The notes beneath the pieces are model-generated. The model had not been told where the DNA came from. It ran no database searches and worked only from the letters and a program-made list of their open reading frames with translations. The position numbers and the translations under genes are program-made. From the NCBI GenBank assembly GCA_965200925.1, contig OZ241738.1:2728001-2792000 (forward strand): a stretch of DNA of 64,000 nt, given 5' to 3'. The DNA comes from WTGU01 sp965200925 (lineage in GTDB: Bacteria; Pseudomonadota; Alphaproteobacteria; UBA828). Positions 44,848 through 53,607 of this stretch are shown here, one piece after another. Position 1 is the stretch's first letter, and the number at the start of each line of letters is the position of its first letter.

Positions 44848-45732
44848 TTACGATCGACCGGTCGCCCGCGCGAAGGCCATCGCCGTCACCTCGGTGCCGA
44901 GCGAGCGGATGAGCTGCTTGCGGTAATCCGGATCGGCCCACAGGTCTCCCTGTGTCTCGATCTCGCCGGCGGCCGCGTCCAGGGCCGCGGCGATTCCGGC
45001 CGAATCGTCCGGGGCGCGGCCGGCCAGCGCCGCCTCGGCGGCGGGTGCGCGTTTGGGCCCGGTGGCGAGCCCGCCCACCGCGACCCGCGCGCGGGCGCAG
45101 CAGCCGTCTTCCACTTCGAGGGCGACGCAGACGCCGATCACCGGCAGGGCGTCGGTCACGAGACCCCATTTCCGGTAGGCACTGCCGGCGTTCGCCCGCG
45201 CGGGCGGGAGCGTCACGGCCGTCAGCATCTCGTTCTCTTCCCGCGCCGTCTCCAGCGGGCCGCCGATGAAGTCCTCGGCCGCGAGGCTTCGCACCGCACC
45301 GTCCGCCGCCGTCAGCTCCAGCACGGCACCCAGGGCGATGGCGACGGGCGGCATACAGGCGGCGACGTAGTTCCAGCAGAGGCTGCCGCCGAGGGTGCCG
45401 CGGTTGCGGACCTGGCGGTCGCCGACGCGCGCCGCCGCGTCGCGGAGCGCGCCGTGCGCGCCGTCCAGCCGCCCGTCGCGGGTGATCTCGGCGTAGCGGG
45501 TCATCGGCCCGATGCGCACGCCGTCTGCGCCGATCTCGATTCCGGAGAGCCCGGCGACCGCCTGGAGGTCGATCAGGCAGCGCGGGCGCACCAGCCGCGC
45601 CTTGACGGCCTGCATCAGGCTCTGGCCGCCGGCGACGAAGACTGCCTCGCCCTCCGCGTAGCGGCCGAAAACGGCGAGCGCCTCGCCGACCGTCGCCGGG
45701 CGCGCGTAGTCGTCGATGGGTGCCGGATACAT
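44848..45732 (-). CDS. Molybdenum hydroxylase FAD-binding subunit (CoxM-like)
   Basis: The 294-residue protein binds FAD through VAGGQSLMQAVKARL and the second loop RNRGTLGGSLCWNYVAA, motifs of the CoxM/XdhB family. The C-terminal domain contains SAYRKWGLV and the usual small beta domain. It is the first gene of the operon and should receive electrons from the 2Fe-2S subunit, handing them to NAD, quinone or oxygen. The Cys in SLCWNY replaces an Ala/Ser common at this spot. Confidence 0.9.
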   Translation of the reverse strand: MYPAPIDDYARPATVGEALAVFGRYAEGEAVFVAGGQSLMQAVKARLVRPRCLIDLQAVAGLSGIEIGADGVRIGPMTRYAEITRDGRLDGAHGALRDAAARVGDRQVRNRGTLGGSLCWNYVAACMPPVAIALGAVLELTAADGAVRSLAAEDFIGGPLETAREENEMLTAVTLPPARANAGSAYRKWGLVTDALPVIGVCVALEVEDGCCARARVAVGGLATGPKRAPAAEAALAGRAPDDSAGIAAALDAAAGEIETQGDLWADPDYRKQLIRSLGTEVTAMAFARATGRS

Positions 45733-45811
45733 CCCGTTCGCTCTCCGTCGCTACCGCTCCCCGGCCGCCATCATAGGCGGCGCGGGGGGCCCGGCCAAGC
45801 CGCCGCGGCGC

Positions 45812-46321
45812 TCAGCGCACGAAGTTCTTCACGTAGTCGGCGCCGAGGCCGACCTCCTCGTAGTGCCGACGCGCCCGGTCGAGGCGGTGGAACACGTCCT
45901 CGGCATGGTCGTCGTTGCCCGCCTCGTCCACGTAGTTGACCGAGCCGGAGATGGCGAAGAAGCAGTGCATCTCGGGGCGGTCTTCGTCGACCACCAGGGT
46001 GTGGACCTCGCCCGGCGGCTCGTAGATGTAGGTCCCCTTGTCGGCCACCCAGTCGTGTTCCAGGTAGCGGAAGGCGCCTTCGAGGACGAGGCCGTGGACC
46101 GGTGCCGGGTGCCGGTGGCGCGACACGAAGCCGCCGCCCTCGACCCGCACGATCTCGCACCAGCCGCCCTGCACCGTGTTGAACATGAGCGGCCGCAGCC
46201 AGACCCGCTCCTTCAGCGGCACCCACACCCGCTCGTCCTCGGGCCGGGTATCGAGCACGATGTCGGGCGGCGAAAAGGGATGGGCGCTCGCCGTGGCGAC
46301 GCGGGCGATGGCTTGGCTCAT
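45812..46321 (-). CDS. Cupin protein, 2,4'-dihydroxyacetophenone dioxygenase-like
   Basis: The 169-residue protein is a single cupin. The metal site is RHRHPAPVHGLVLEG (His ligands) with EVHTLVVDE as second motif. FNTVQGGWCEIVR and VPLKERVWLRPL resemble the 2,4'-dihydroxyacetophenone dioxygenase family, a non-heme iron enzyme that cleaves a side-chain C-C bond; assignment is from memory. It lies 79 bases upstream of, and on the same strand as, the molybdenum hydroxylase operon and could act in the same aromatic or heterocycle pathway. Confidence 0.65.
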   Translation of the reverse strand: MSQAIARVATASAHPFSPPDIVLDTRPEDERVWVPLKERVWLRPLMFNTVQGGWCEIVRVEGGGFVSRHRHPAPVHGLVLEGAFRYLEHDWVADKGTYIYEPPGEVHTLVVDEDRPEMHCFFAISGSVNYVDEAGNDDHAEDVFHRLDRARRHYEEVGLGADYVKNFVR

Positions 46322-46468
46322 GGCGTTCTCCTCGCGGCGACGCGCCGCCTTGCGGAACCCGTGACCGGCAAGGTAGCCGGCCCGCGCCCCTCCGCCAAGG
46401 GCGGGGACGGCGCGCGCCGCCCCTGCTACCATCGCGCGACGAGAGGGCGCAGCAGTCGCGCAGGGGGA

Positions 46469-47866
46469 ATGTCACGGATCGTCGCATGGCTGCTCGGCGG
46501 CCTCGCGCTCGGCCTCGCCCTGCCGGCCGCCGCCGAGGCCGACCTGGACCGCGCCCTGGAGCGGCTCGTCGCCGCGCGCGGCCTGGAGCCTCTGGAGACC
46601 CCGCCCTTCGTGCCCTCGGCCAAATTCCACCTGGGCCAAGCGCTCTTCTTCGACCCGATTCTGAGCGGCACGCGGGACGTCGCCTGCGCCACCTGCCATC
46701 TCCCCGGCCGCGGGACCTCCGACGGCCTCGCGCTCTCCGTCGGGGCCGGCGGCGAAGGGCTCGCGGAAGCGCGGCGCCTCCGCGACCCGGCGCGGCTGCA
46801 TCCGCGCAATGCGCTGGACCTGTGGAACCGCGGCCACGCCAGCGTGCGCAACATGTTCTGGGATGGCCGCGTCGCCACCGTCGAGGCACCGGTCACCCGG
46901 TTCCGCAGCCCGATGGGCGACCTGTTGCCCGCCGGCCTGGAAAGCCTGCTCGCCGTGCAGGCGCTGCTGCCGCTCGCCGGCGAGGAGGAGATGCTGGGCC
47001 TGGCCGGCGACCGCTCCCCGCCCGGCCTCGGCGGCGAGCACGGGGGCCGCCCCAACGAAATCGCCCTGGCGGCGCGCGGGCTGGAGGGGCCGGAGCGGAT
47101 CGCCGCGGTGCACGCGGCGCTCATGCGCCGGCTCTTCGGCACGGTCGGCACGCCGCTCGCCGACTGGCAGATCGCCTATCGCCGGCTTTTCGACGCCGCC
47201 TATCCCGACATGTCGCTCGGCGCGCTCACCATCGCCGACCTCGCCAACGCCATCGGCCATTTCCAGGCGTTGGCCTTCGCCACCCGCGACACGCCGTGGG
47301 ACCGCTACCTGGCGGGTGACCGCGCGGCGCTCGGCGCGGAGGCGAAGCGCGGCGCGCTGCTCTTCTACGGCAAGGCGCGCTGCGCCGCCTGCCACGGCGG
47401 CCCGCTGTTCAGCGACTTCCAGTTCCACTCCCTCGCCGTGCCGCAGGCGGGCCCCGGGATCGACGACAGCGGCGACGACCGCGGCCGTTACGAAGCCACG
47501 CGCATCCCTCGGCACCGTTACCGCTTCCGCACCCCGCCGCTCCGCAACGTCACCTTGACGGCACCCTATTTCCACAGTGGCACGGCGGCGAGCCTGGACG
47601 AGGCCATCGCCGCCCACCGCCGCCCTCTCCTGCCACGCCGCCTGCCGCTCCCCGGCGGCCCGCCCGGCGTCGCGGGCGAGACGGCGCGCCGCGCGAGCTT
47701 CACTCCGACCCTCGCCCGCGCGCCTGCGCCGAGCCCGGCGGAACGGGCGCACCTGATCACCTTCCTCGAAAGCCTCGAGGATCCGCAGACCCACAACCGC
47801 GCGCAGGTCGTCCCGGCCAGCGTCCCGAGCGGCCTTCCCGTCCCCGCGGTCGGCGGCGGGGGGTGA
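46469..47866 (+). CDS. Di-heme cytochrome c peroxidase/MauG-family protein
   Basis: The 465-residue protein has a signal peptide (residues 1-22) and two c-type heme sites, CATCH (Cys73-His77) and CAACH (Cys305-His309). The order, with the first heme near the N-terminus and PLRNVTLTAPYFHSGT near the end, fits bacterial cytochrome c peroxidases. It is longer than the usual 330-350 residues, with an insertion between the hemes and a proline-rich C-terminal tail. It acts in the periplasm, reducing hydrogen peroxide or oxidising an unknown partner. It precedes the sulfite dehydrogenase genes in the same direction. Confidence 0.85.
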   Translation: MSRIVAWLLGGLALGLALPAAAEADLDRALERLVAARGLEPLETPPFVPSAKFHLGQALFFDPILSGTRDVACATCHLPGRGTSDGLALSVGAGGEGLAEARRLRDPARLHPRNALDLWNRGHASVRNMFWDGRVATVEAPVTRFRSPMGDLLPAGLESLLAVQALLPLAGEEEMLGLAGDRSPPGLGGEHGGRPNEIALAARGLEGPERIAAVHAALMRRLFGTVGTPLADWQIAYRRLFDAAYPDMSLGALTIADLANAIGHFQALAFATRDTPWDRYLAGDRAALGAEAKRGALLFYGKARCAACHGGPLFSDFQFHSLAVPQAGPGIDDSGDDRGRYEATRIPRHRYRFRTPPLRNVTLTAPYFHSGTAASLDEAIAAHRRPLLPRRLPLPGGPPGVAGETARRASFTPTLARAPAPSPAERAHLITFLESLEDPQTHNRAQVVPASVPSGLPVPAVGGGG

Positions 47867-48021
47867 GCGGCGTTCGGACGCCGAGCGGTGCCATCGCATC
47901 TTTCTCGAACGCCCGCCGTCAATTCGCCATCGTTGGATGGGACATACACGCGCGCCGTTCGGCGCTGCATACGGGCGCGGTTTTCCCGGCCGTCGGGACT
48001 CGATTATCCTGCCGGGCGACC

Positions 48022-50931
48022 ATGCCGCATTCCTTCGCGAACGTCCGCGCCCGGGCGCCGGTCGCGCCGCGCGTCTCGGACGAGGTCCGCGAGACCACCT
48101 GCTACATGTGCGCCTGCCGTTGCGGCATCAGGGTCCATCTCGACCGGGGCAGGGTGCGCTACATCGAGGGCAACCCGGCGCATCCGGTCAACCGCGGCGT
48201 GCTCTGCGCCAAGGGCGCGGCGGGGATCATGCAGCACAATTCGCCGGCGCGCCTGCAGCAGCCGTTGCGGCGCACGGGCGAACGCGGGAGCGGCGCCTTC
48301 CGCGCCATCTCCTGGGACGAAGCCTTGGCGACGGCGACGGACTGGCTCGGCGCCATCCGCCGCCGCGACCCGAAGCGCCTCGTCTTCTTCACCGGGCGCG
48401 ACCAGTCGCAGGCGCTCACCGGCTGGTGGGCGAAGCAGTTCGGCACGCCGAATTACGCGGCCCATGGCGGCTTCTGCTCGGTGAACATGGCCGCCGCCGG
48501 TCTCTGTACGATCGGCTCGTCCTTCTGGGAGTTCAGCGAGCCGGACTGGGCGCACACCCGCTATCTCATGCTCTTCGGCGTCGCCGAGGACCACGCCTCC
48601 AACCCGATCAAGATCGGCCTCGGCGCGCTCAAGTCGCGCGGCGCCGCCAAGGTCGTGTCCGTCAATCCGGTGCGCACCGGCTATTCCGCCGTCGCCGACG
48701 AGTGGATCGGCATCAGGCCCGGCGCCGACGGGCTCTTCGTCCTCGCCCTGGTCCACGAATTGCTGCGCGCCGAGCGGATCGACTGGGACTATCTCGCCCG
48801 CTACACCAACGCCCCCTGGCTGGTGATCGACGCGCCGGGCACGGCCGACGACGGCCTCTTCGCCCGCGGCGCGGGCGGCGAACCGCTGGCTTGGGATGCG
48901 CGCGGCGAACGCTTGGCCGACGCGCGGGCGCCGGCCATCGCCCCGGCCCTCGCCGGCGCCCGCGCGCTGCCCGACGGCCGCCGCGCCCGCCCTGTCTTCC
49001 AGCTGATTGCGGAGCGCTATCTCGACCCGGCCTGGGCGCCCGAGCGGGCGGCGGCGCGTACCGGCATCGCCGCCGGCCGCATCCGCCGCATCGCGCGGGA
49101 GCTCGCGGAGGCGGCGTTCGAAAGCGGCGTCGCCGTCGAAACCCCGTGGACCGACTGGACGGGGCGGCGGCACGCGCGTTTCGTCGGCCGCCCGGTGGCG
49201 CTCCACGCCATGCGCGGCATCTCGGCCCACGCCAACGGCTTCCAGACCTGCCGCGCCCTCCACCTGCTGCAGGTGCTGCTGGGCGCGGTGGACAGCCCCG
49301 GCGCCTACCGCGCGGCGCCGCCCTACCCCAAGCCCTGCCCCGGCGGGCCGCCGCCCGCCGGCAGGAGCACGGCGCCGGAAACCCCGCTCGAGGGGATGCC
49401 GCTCGGGATTCCGTCCGGCCCCGAGGACCTCCTGGTCGCGCGCGACGGAACGCCGCTCCGCCTGGACAAGGCGTTCGGCTGGGAGTTCCCCCTCGCCGCG
49501 CACGGCACGATGCATCTCGTGCTGCGCAACGCCTGGGCCGGTGACCCCTACCCCATCGACACGCTGTTCCTCTACATGGCCAACATGAGCTGGAACAGTG
49601 CGATGAACGTCCCGGCGACGCTCCGCTACCTCACCGACCGCGATTCACGCGGGCGCTACCGCATCCCCCGGATCGTCTACGCCGATGCCTACCGCTCGGA
49701 GATGGTCGCCTACGCCGACCTGGTGCTGCCCGACACCACCTATCTGGAGCGCTGGGACTGCCTCTCCCTCCTCGACCGGCCGATCAGCGACGCAGACGGC
49801 GCGGCTGACGCGATCCGGCAACCCGTGGTCGCGCCCGACCGCGACGTGCGGCCGTTCCAGGACGTGCTGATCGACCTCGGCGCGCGGCTCGCGCTCCCTG
49901 GCTTCGTCGCGGAAGACGGCGCACCGGCCTTCCCCGGCGGCTACCGGGATTACATCGTCGGGCACGAGCGCGCGCCGGGGATCGGCCCGCTGGCCGGGTG
50001 GCGCGGGGCGGACGGGAGCGCCCACGGCGTCGGCGCGCCGAACCCGGCGCAGCTCGACCGCTACGTGGAGAACGGCTGCTTCTGGCGCCGCCCGCTGCCG
50101 CCGGAACAGCGCTATCTCAAGCACGGCAACCGCGCCTATCTCGAGGCGGCGCACGCGGCCGGCTGGCTGGCCGCGCCCGAGCCGGTCGCGATGCAGCTCT
50201 ACAGCGAGACGCTGCAACGCTTCCGCCTCGCCGCCCGCGGTTTCGGCCCGGTGCAGCCGCCCGACGCCCTCCGCGCCCGCCTCGAGGCCCGCATGGACCC
50301 GCTGCCGGTCTGGTACGAGACGGCGGTGGAGGCGGGCTATCCGTTGCACGCGATCACCCAGAGGCCGATGCACATGTACCATTCCTGGGGCGGGCAGAAC
50401 GCCTGGCTGCGCCAGATCACCCCGAGCAACGTCCTCTACGTCCACCCCGAGACCGCCGCGCGCGCGGGCCTGGAAGACGGCGACTGGGCCTGGATCGTGG
50501 CGCCGCTGGGCCGGGTCAAGGCGCGAATCGGCGTCATGGCGGCCATGAACGCGGATACGGTCTGGACCTGGAACGCCATCGGCAAGCGGGGCGGCGCCTG
50601 GGGCCTGCCGCCTGGCGCGCCGGAGGCCCGGCTCGGCTTCCTCCTGAACCACCTGATCCCCGACATGGCTCCTGGCGCGGACGGCGCCGCCGGCGCCAAT
50701 GCCGATCCCGTCACCGGGCAGGCCGCCTGGTACGATCTCAAGGTCCGGCTGGAGCCCTGCCGCCCCGGCGAGGCGGGCGAGACCGCGCCGCTGTTCGCGC
50801 CGCTGGCGCCGGAGGGCGAGGCAGGCGCGCCCCGCATTCTGCGCTTCGGCGCGGATTTCGACCGCGCGCCCGCCGGCGGCACGGCGCCGACCCACCGGGA
50901 GTGGGTCGGCAACCGGGCCGGCGGGCCGTGA
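48022..50931 (+). CDS. soeA: Molybdopterin oxidoreductase catalytic subunit, SoeA-like sulfite dehydrogenase (quinone)
   Basis: The 969-residue protein is a DMSO-reductase-family molybdoenzyme. Cys27, Cys30, Cys34 and Cys62 bind the N-terminal 4Fe-4S cluster; GGFCSVNMAAAG holds a Cys likely to be the molybdenum ligand; WNAIGKRGGAWGL and the C-terminal ITQRPMHMYHSWGGQN are cofactor-binding segments. No twin-arginine signal is visible, so the site faces the cytoplasm, as in SoeABC, which oxidises sulfite to sulfate and reduces quinone. The two genes that follow encode matching 4Fe-4S and DmsC-type membrane subunits. Thiosulfate, polysulfide or another substrate cannot be excluded. Confidence 0.82.
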   Translation: MPHSFANVRARAPVAPRVSDEVRETTCYMCACRCGIRVHLDRGRVRYIEGNPAHPVNRGVLCAKGAAGIMQHNSPARLQQPLRRTGERGSGAFRAISWDEALATATDWLGAIRRRDPKRLVFFTGRDQSQALTGWWAKQFGTPNYAAHGGFCSVNMAAAGLCTIGSSFWEFSEPDWAHTRYLMLFGVAEDHASNPIKIGLGALKSRGAAKVVSVNPVRTGYSAVADEWIGIRPGADGLFVLALVHELLRAERIDWDYLARYTNAPWLVIDAPGTADDGLFARGAGGEPLAWDARGERLADARAPAIAPALAGARALPDGRRARPVFQLIAERYLDPAWAPERAAARTGIAAGRIRRIARELAEAAFESGVAVETPWTDWTGRRHARFVGRPVALHAMRGISAHANGFQTCRALHLLQVLLGAVDSPGAYRAAPPYPKPCPGGPPPAGRSTAPETPLEGMPLGIPSGPEDLLVARDGTPLRLDKAFGWEFPLAAHGTMHLVLRNAWAGDPYPIDTLFLYMANMSWNSAMNVPATLRYLTDRDSRGRYRIPRIVYADAYRSEMVAYADLVLPDTTYLERWDCLSLLDRPISDADGAADAIRQPVVAPDRDVRPFQDVLIDLGARLALPGFVAEDGAPAFPGGYRDYIVGHERAPGIGPLAGWRGADGSAHGVGAPNPAQLDRYVENGCFWRRPLPPEQRYLKHGNRAYLEAAHAAGWLAAPEPVAMQLYSETLQRFRLAARGFGPVQPPDALRARLEARMDPLPVWYETAVEAGYPLHAITQRPMHMYHSWGGQNAWLRQITPSNVLYVHPETAARAGLEDGDWAWIVAPLGRVKARIGVMAAMNADTVWTWNAIGKRGGAWGLPPGAPEARLGFLLNHLIPDMAPGADGAAGANADPVTGQAAWYDLKVRLEPCRPGEAGETAPLFAPLAPEGEAGAPRILRFGADFDRAPAGGTAPTHREWVGNRAGGP

Positions 50932-51674
50932 CCGCGCTGCCGCGCGGCGGGCCCGGGAAGAAGCTCGGGCTGGTCGTCGATCTCGACATCTGCGTCGGCT
51001 GCCACGCCTGCGCCGTGAGCTGCAAGGCGTGGAACGGCGCGGGCGGCGGGGCACCCCCCGCCGACAGCGACCCCTACGGGGAGAATCCGGGCGGAGTCTG
51101 GTTCAACCGGGTCCACGGTTACGAGGTCGTGGACGAGCGGGGGGAAGCGCAGGTGGTGCATTTCCCCCGCAGCTGCCTCCACTGCGACGACGCGCCCTGC
51201 GTCACCGTCTGCCCGACCGGTGCCTCCTACAAGCGCGCGGAGGACGGGATCGTTCTCGTCGATCCGGACACCTGCATCGGCTGCAAGCTCTGCGCCTGGG
51301 CCTGCCCTTACGGTGCGCGCGAGTTCGACGAAGACGCCGGCGTGATGACGAAGTGCACGCTCTGCGTCGACCGCATCTACAACGAGAACCTCCCGCCGGA
51401 GCGTCGGGTTCCGGCCTGCGTCGCCGCCTGCCCCACCGGCGCGCGCAGCTTCGGCGATCTGGGCGACCCGGAATCGGGAGTGAGTCGCCTGGTCGCGGAG
51501 CGCGGCGGCGTCGCGCTCATGCCGGAGCAGGGATGCGCGCCGGTCAACCGCTATCTGCCGCCGCGGGCGAAAGACCGGGACGCGGCGGCGGAAGGCGACC
51601 GGGGCTTGCGGCCCGTCGTAGAGAACGCCGCGGCCGCGCTGGCGCGCTGGGCGGGGCGGCTGATCGCACGGTAA
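50928..51674 (+). CDS. soeB: 4Fe-4S electron transfer subunit (SoeB-like)
   Basis: The 248-residue protein has four 4Fe-4S cluster motifs of the DmsB/PhsB type: CVGCHACAVSC, CLHCDDAPCVTVC, CIGCKLCAWAC and CTLCVDR with a later CVAAC. It relays electrons between the molybdoenzyme and the membrane subunit. The GTG start overlaps the soeA stop in GTGA. No signal peptide is present, in line with a cytoplasmic complex. Confidence 0.92.
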   Translation: MTALPRGGPGKKLGLVVDLDICVGCHACAVSCKAWNGAGGGAPPADSDPYGENPGGVWFNRVHGYEVVDERGEAQVVHFPRSCLHCDDAPCVTVCPTGASYKRAEDGIVLVDPDTCIGCKLCAWACPYGAREFDEDAGVMTKCTLCVDRIYNENLPPERRVPACVAACPTGARSFGDLGDPESGVSRLVAERGGVALMPEQGCAPVNRYLPPRAKDRDAAAEGDRGLRPVVENAAAALARWAGRLIAR

Positions 51675-51681
51675 GCGAACG

Positions 51682-52617
51682 GTGTTCCCGGCCGGCTCGC
51701 TCATCTTCTTCACCGCCGCCTCGGGCACGGGCTACGGCCTGGTGTTCCTGACGATCGGGGCGGATTGCATCGGCCTCCTCGCACCCGCCGCCGCGCTTCC
51801 GGCCGCGGGCGTCGGCGGCGGCCTGGCGCTGGCGACGGCGGGGCTTCTCGCATCGCTCGCCCATCTCGGCCATCCGCGTCGCGCCTGGCGCGCCTTCGGC
51901 CAGTGGCGCTCCTCCTGGCTCAGCCGCGAAGGGGTGTTCGCGGTCGCCTGCTACGGCCCCGCCGCCGCCTGGCTCGGCGTGAGCCTGGACGCGGACGCCC
52001 CGGTGGCGCACGCGCTCGGCGGGCTGGCGATGGCGTGCTGCCTCGCGACCGTCTACTGCACGGCGATGATCTACGCCTCGCTCAAGGCCGTCCACGCTTG
52101 GCATACCCCGCTCGTGCCCTGCGCCACCCTGGCGCTCGCCCTCACCGGCGGTGCCGTGGTGCTGACGCTGTTGAGCCATGCGCTGGGCGGCCCGGTGCTG
52201 GCCGCGAGTGCCGCGTCCTGGGTGGCGGCGGCGCTGGGCGCGCTGGCCAAGGCCCTCTACTGGCGGCGGCAGGCGCGGGCGCTCGGGCCGAGCACGGCGG
52301 AAAGCGCCACCGGCCTGGGTGGCCTCGGCCGGGTGCGCCAATGGGCGGCGCCCCACAGCCCCGACGCCTGGCTCCTGAAGGAGATGGGCTACCGGGTCGC
52401 GCGGGAGAAAGCCGCCCTGCTGCGGCCGCTCGCCACGCTCGCGGGCTTCGTGGCCCCGGCGGCGCTGCTCGCGGCGGCCCTGGCGGTGCCCGGCGCGGGC
52501 GCCCTGGCCCTCGCCGCGCTCGCGGTGGTCTCCACCGGCGCCGGCCTCGCCGTCGAGCGCTGGCTCTTCTTCGCCGAAGCCAGACACGCGGCGACGCTCT
52601 ACTATGGGCGGACGTGA
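51682..52617 (+). CDS. soeC: DmsC-type membrane anchor, quinone-reactive subunit (SoeC-like)
   Basis: The 311-residue protein has about eight transmembrane helices and the DmsC-family segments LASLAHLGHPRRAWRAF and WRSSWLSREGVFA at helix ends, where quinone is thought to bind. It anchors the complex in the inner membrane and passes electrons to the quinone pool. The GTG start lies seven bases after soeB. Size and motifs fit SoeC better than NrfD. Confidence 0.88.
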   Translation: MFPAGSLIFFTAASGTGYGLVFLTIGADCIGLLAPAAALPAAGVGGGLALATAGLLASLAHLGHPRRAWRAFGQWRSSWLSREGVFAVACYGPAAAWLGVSLDADAPVAHALGGLAMACCLATVYCTAMIYASLKAVHAWHTPLVPCATLALALTGGAVVLTLLSHALGGPVLAASAASWVAAALGALAKALYWRRQARALGPSTAESATGLGGLGRVRQWAAPHSPDAWLLKEMGYRVAREKAALLRPLATLAGFVAPAALLAAALAVPGAGALALAALAVVSTGAGLAVERWLFFAEARHAATLYYGRT

Positions 52618-52658
52618 CGGAGCGCCGCGCTTGGCGCCGATCGACAGGGGAGTGCGTC

Positions 52659-53567
52659 ATGGCGGAAATCTCCACCGGCAACCGCGACCTCGCGGGCTAC
52701 GGCGCCGCGCCGCCGCCCGTGCCCTGGCCCGGCGGCGCCCGGCTCGCCGTCTCGGTGGTCGTCAACTACGAGGAAGGCTCGGAATACTCCCACGCCATGG
52801 ACGATCCCGACCAGGAGGGGTTGACGGAGTTCGGCAACTACCCGCTGCCGGAGGGCACCCGCAACCTCGCCATGGAATCGATGTTCGAATACGGCTCCCG
52901 CGCCGGGGTCTGGCGCATCCTCCGGCTGTTCGAGGAGACCGGGGTCGATGCGACCTTCTACGCCTGCGCCGTCGCCTTCGAGCAGAACCCGGCGGTCGCC
53001 CGCGCCGTGATCGCCGGCGGCCATGAGGTGTGCAGCCACGGCTATCGCTGGGAGGAGGTGTTCCGCCTCTCCCGCGAGGAGGAGCGCCGGCATATCCGGC
53101 TGGCGGTGGAGTCCTTCGAACGCACCACGGGGCGGCGCCCGGTCGGCTGGTACTGCCGCTTCGGCCCGAGCGTCCACACCCGCGCGCTGATCGTCGAGGA
53201 GGGCGGCTTCCTCTACGATTCGGACGCCTACAACGACGACCTGCCCTATTTCGTCGAGGTCGCGGGCAAGCGCCATCTGGTGGTGCCCTACACGCCCGAC
53301 GCCAATGACTTCCGCTTCTGGACGACGCCCGGCTTCATCACCGCCGGGCACTTCTACCAGTACCTGCGGGACAGCTTCGACACGCTCTACGCCGAGGCAG
53401 CGGCGTGTCCGAAGATGATGTCGATCGGCCTCCACGCCCGCATGATCGGCCGCCCCGGCCGGCTGCCCGCGCTGCGGCGTTTCATCGCCCACGCGCAGGC
53501 GCACGAGGGAGTCTGGTTCGCGACGCGCGAGGCGATCGCCCGCCACTGGCTCGCGGCGGCAGGGTAG
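52659..53567 (+). CDS. puuE: Polysaccharide deacetylase-fold allantoinase, PuuE-like
   Basis: The 302-residue protein has a NodB-type fold but lacks the standard metal motif order. VVVNYEEGSEYS, GGHEVCSHGYRW, WYCRFGPSVHTRAL and SDAYNDDLPYF are features of PuuE allantoinases, which open the hydantoin ring of allantoin without the metal centre of AllB. It could also act on a related cyclic amide. No other urate or allantoin gene is in the window. It is 41 bases downstream of soeC and ends in a shared palindromic terminator with mdh. Confidence 0.8.
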   Translation: MAEISTGNRDLAGYGAAPPPVPWPGGARLAVSVVVNYEEGSEYSHAMDDPDQEGLTEFGNYPLPEGTRNLAMESMFEYGSRAGVWRILRLFEETGVDATFYACAVAFEQNPAVARAVIAGGHEVCSHGYRWEEVFRLSREEERRHIRLAVESFERTTGRRPVGWYCRFGPSVHTRALIVEEGGFLYDSDAYNDDLPYFVEVAGKRHLVVPYTPDANDFRFWTTPGFITAGHFYQYLRDSFDTLYAEAAACPKMMSIGLHARMIGRPGRLPALRRFIAHAQAHEGVWFATREAIARHWLAAAG

Positions 53568-53585
53568 CGGCCTTCCTCCCGGCGG

Positions 53586-53607
53586 GACCGCGCCCGCGGG
53601 CGCGGTC
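53586..53607. terminator. Bidirectional hairpin terminator between puuE-like gene and mdh
   Basis: A perfect 22-bp palindrome (GACCGCGCC, CGCG, GGCGCGGTC) lies between two convergent genes and overlaps the mdh stop codon. As RNA it forms a nine-pair GC stem on either strand. There is no long T-tract, so termination efficiency is uncertain. Confidence 0.55.
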
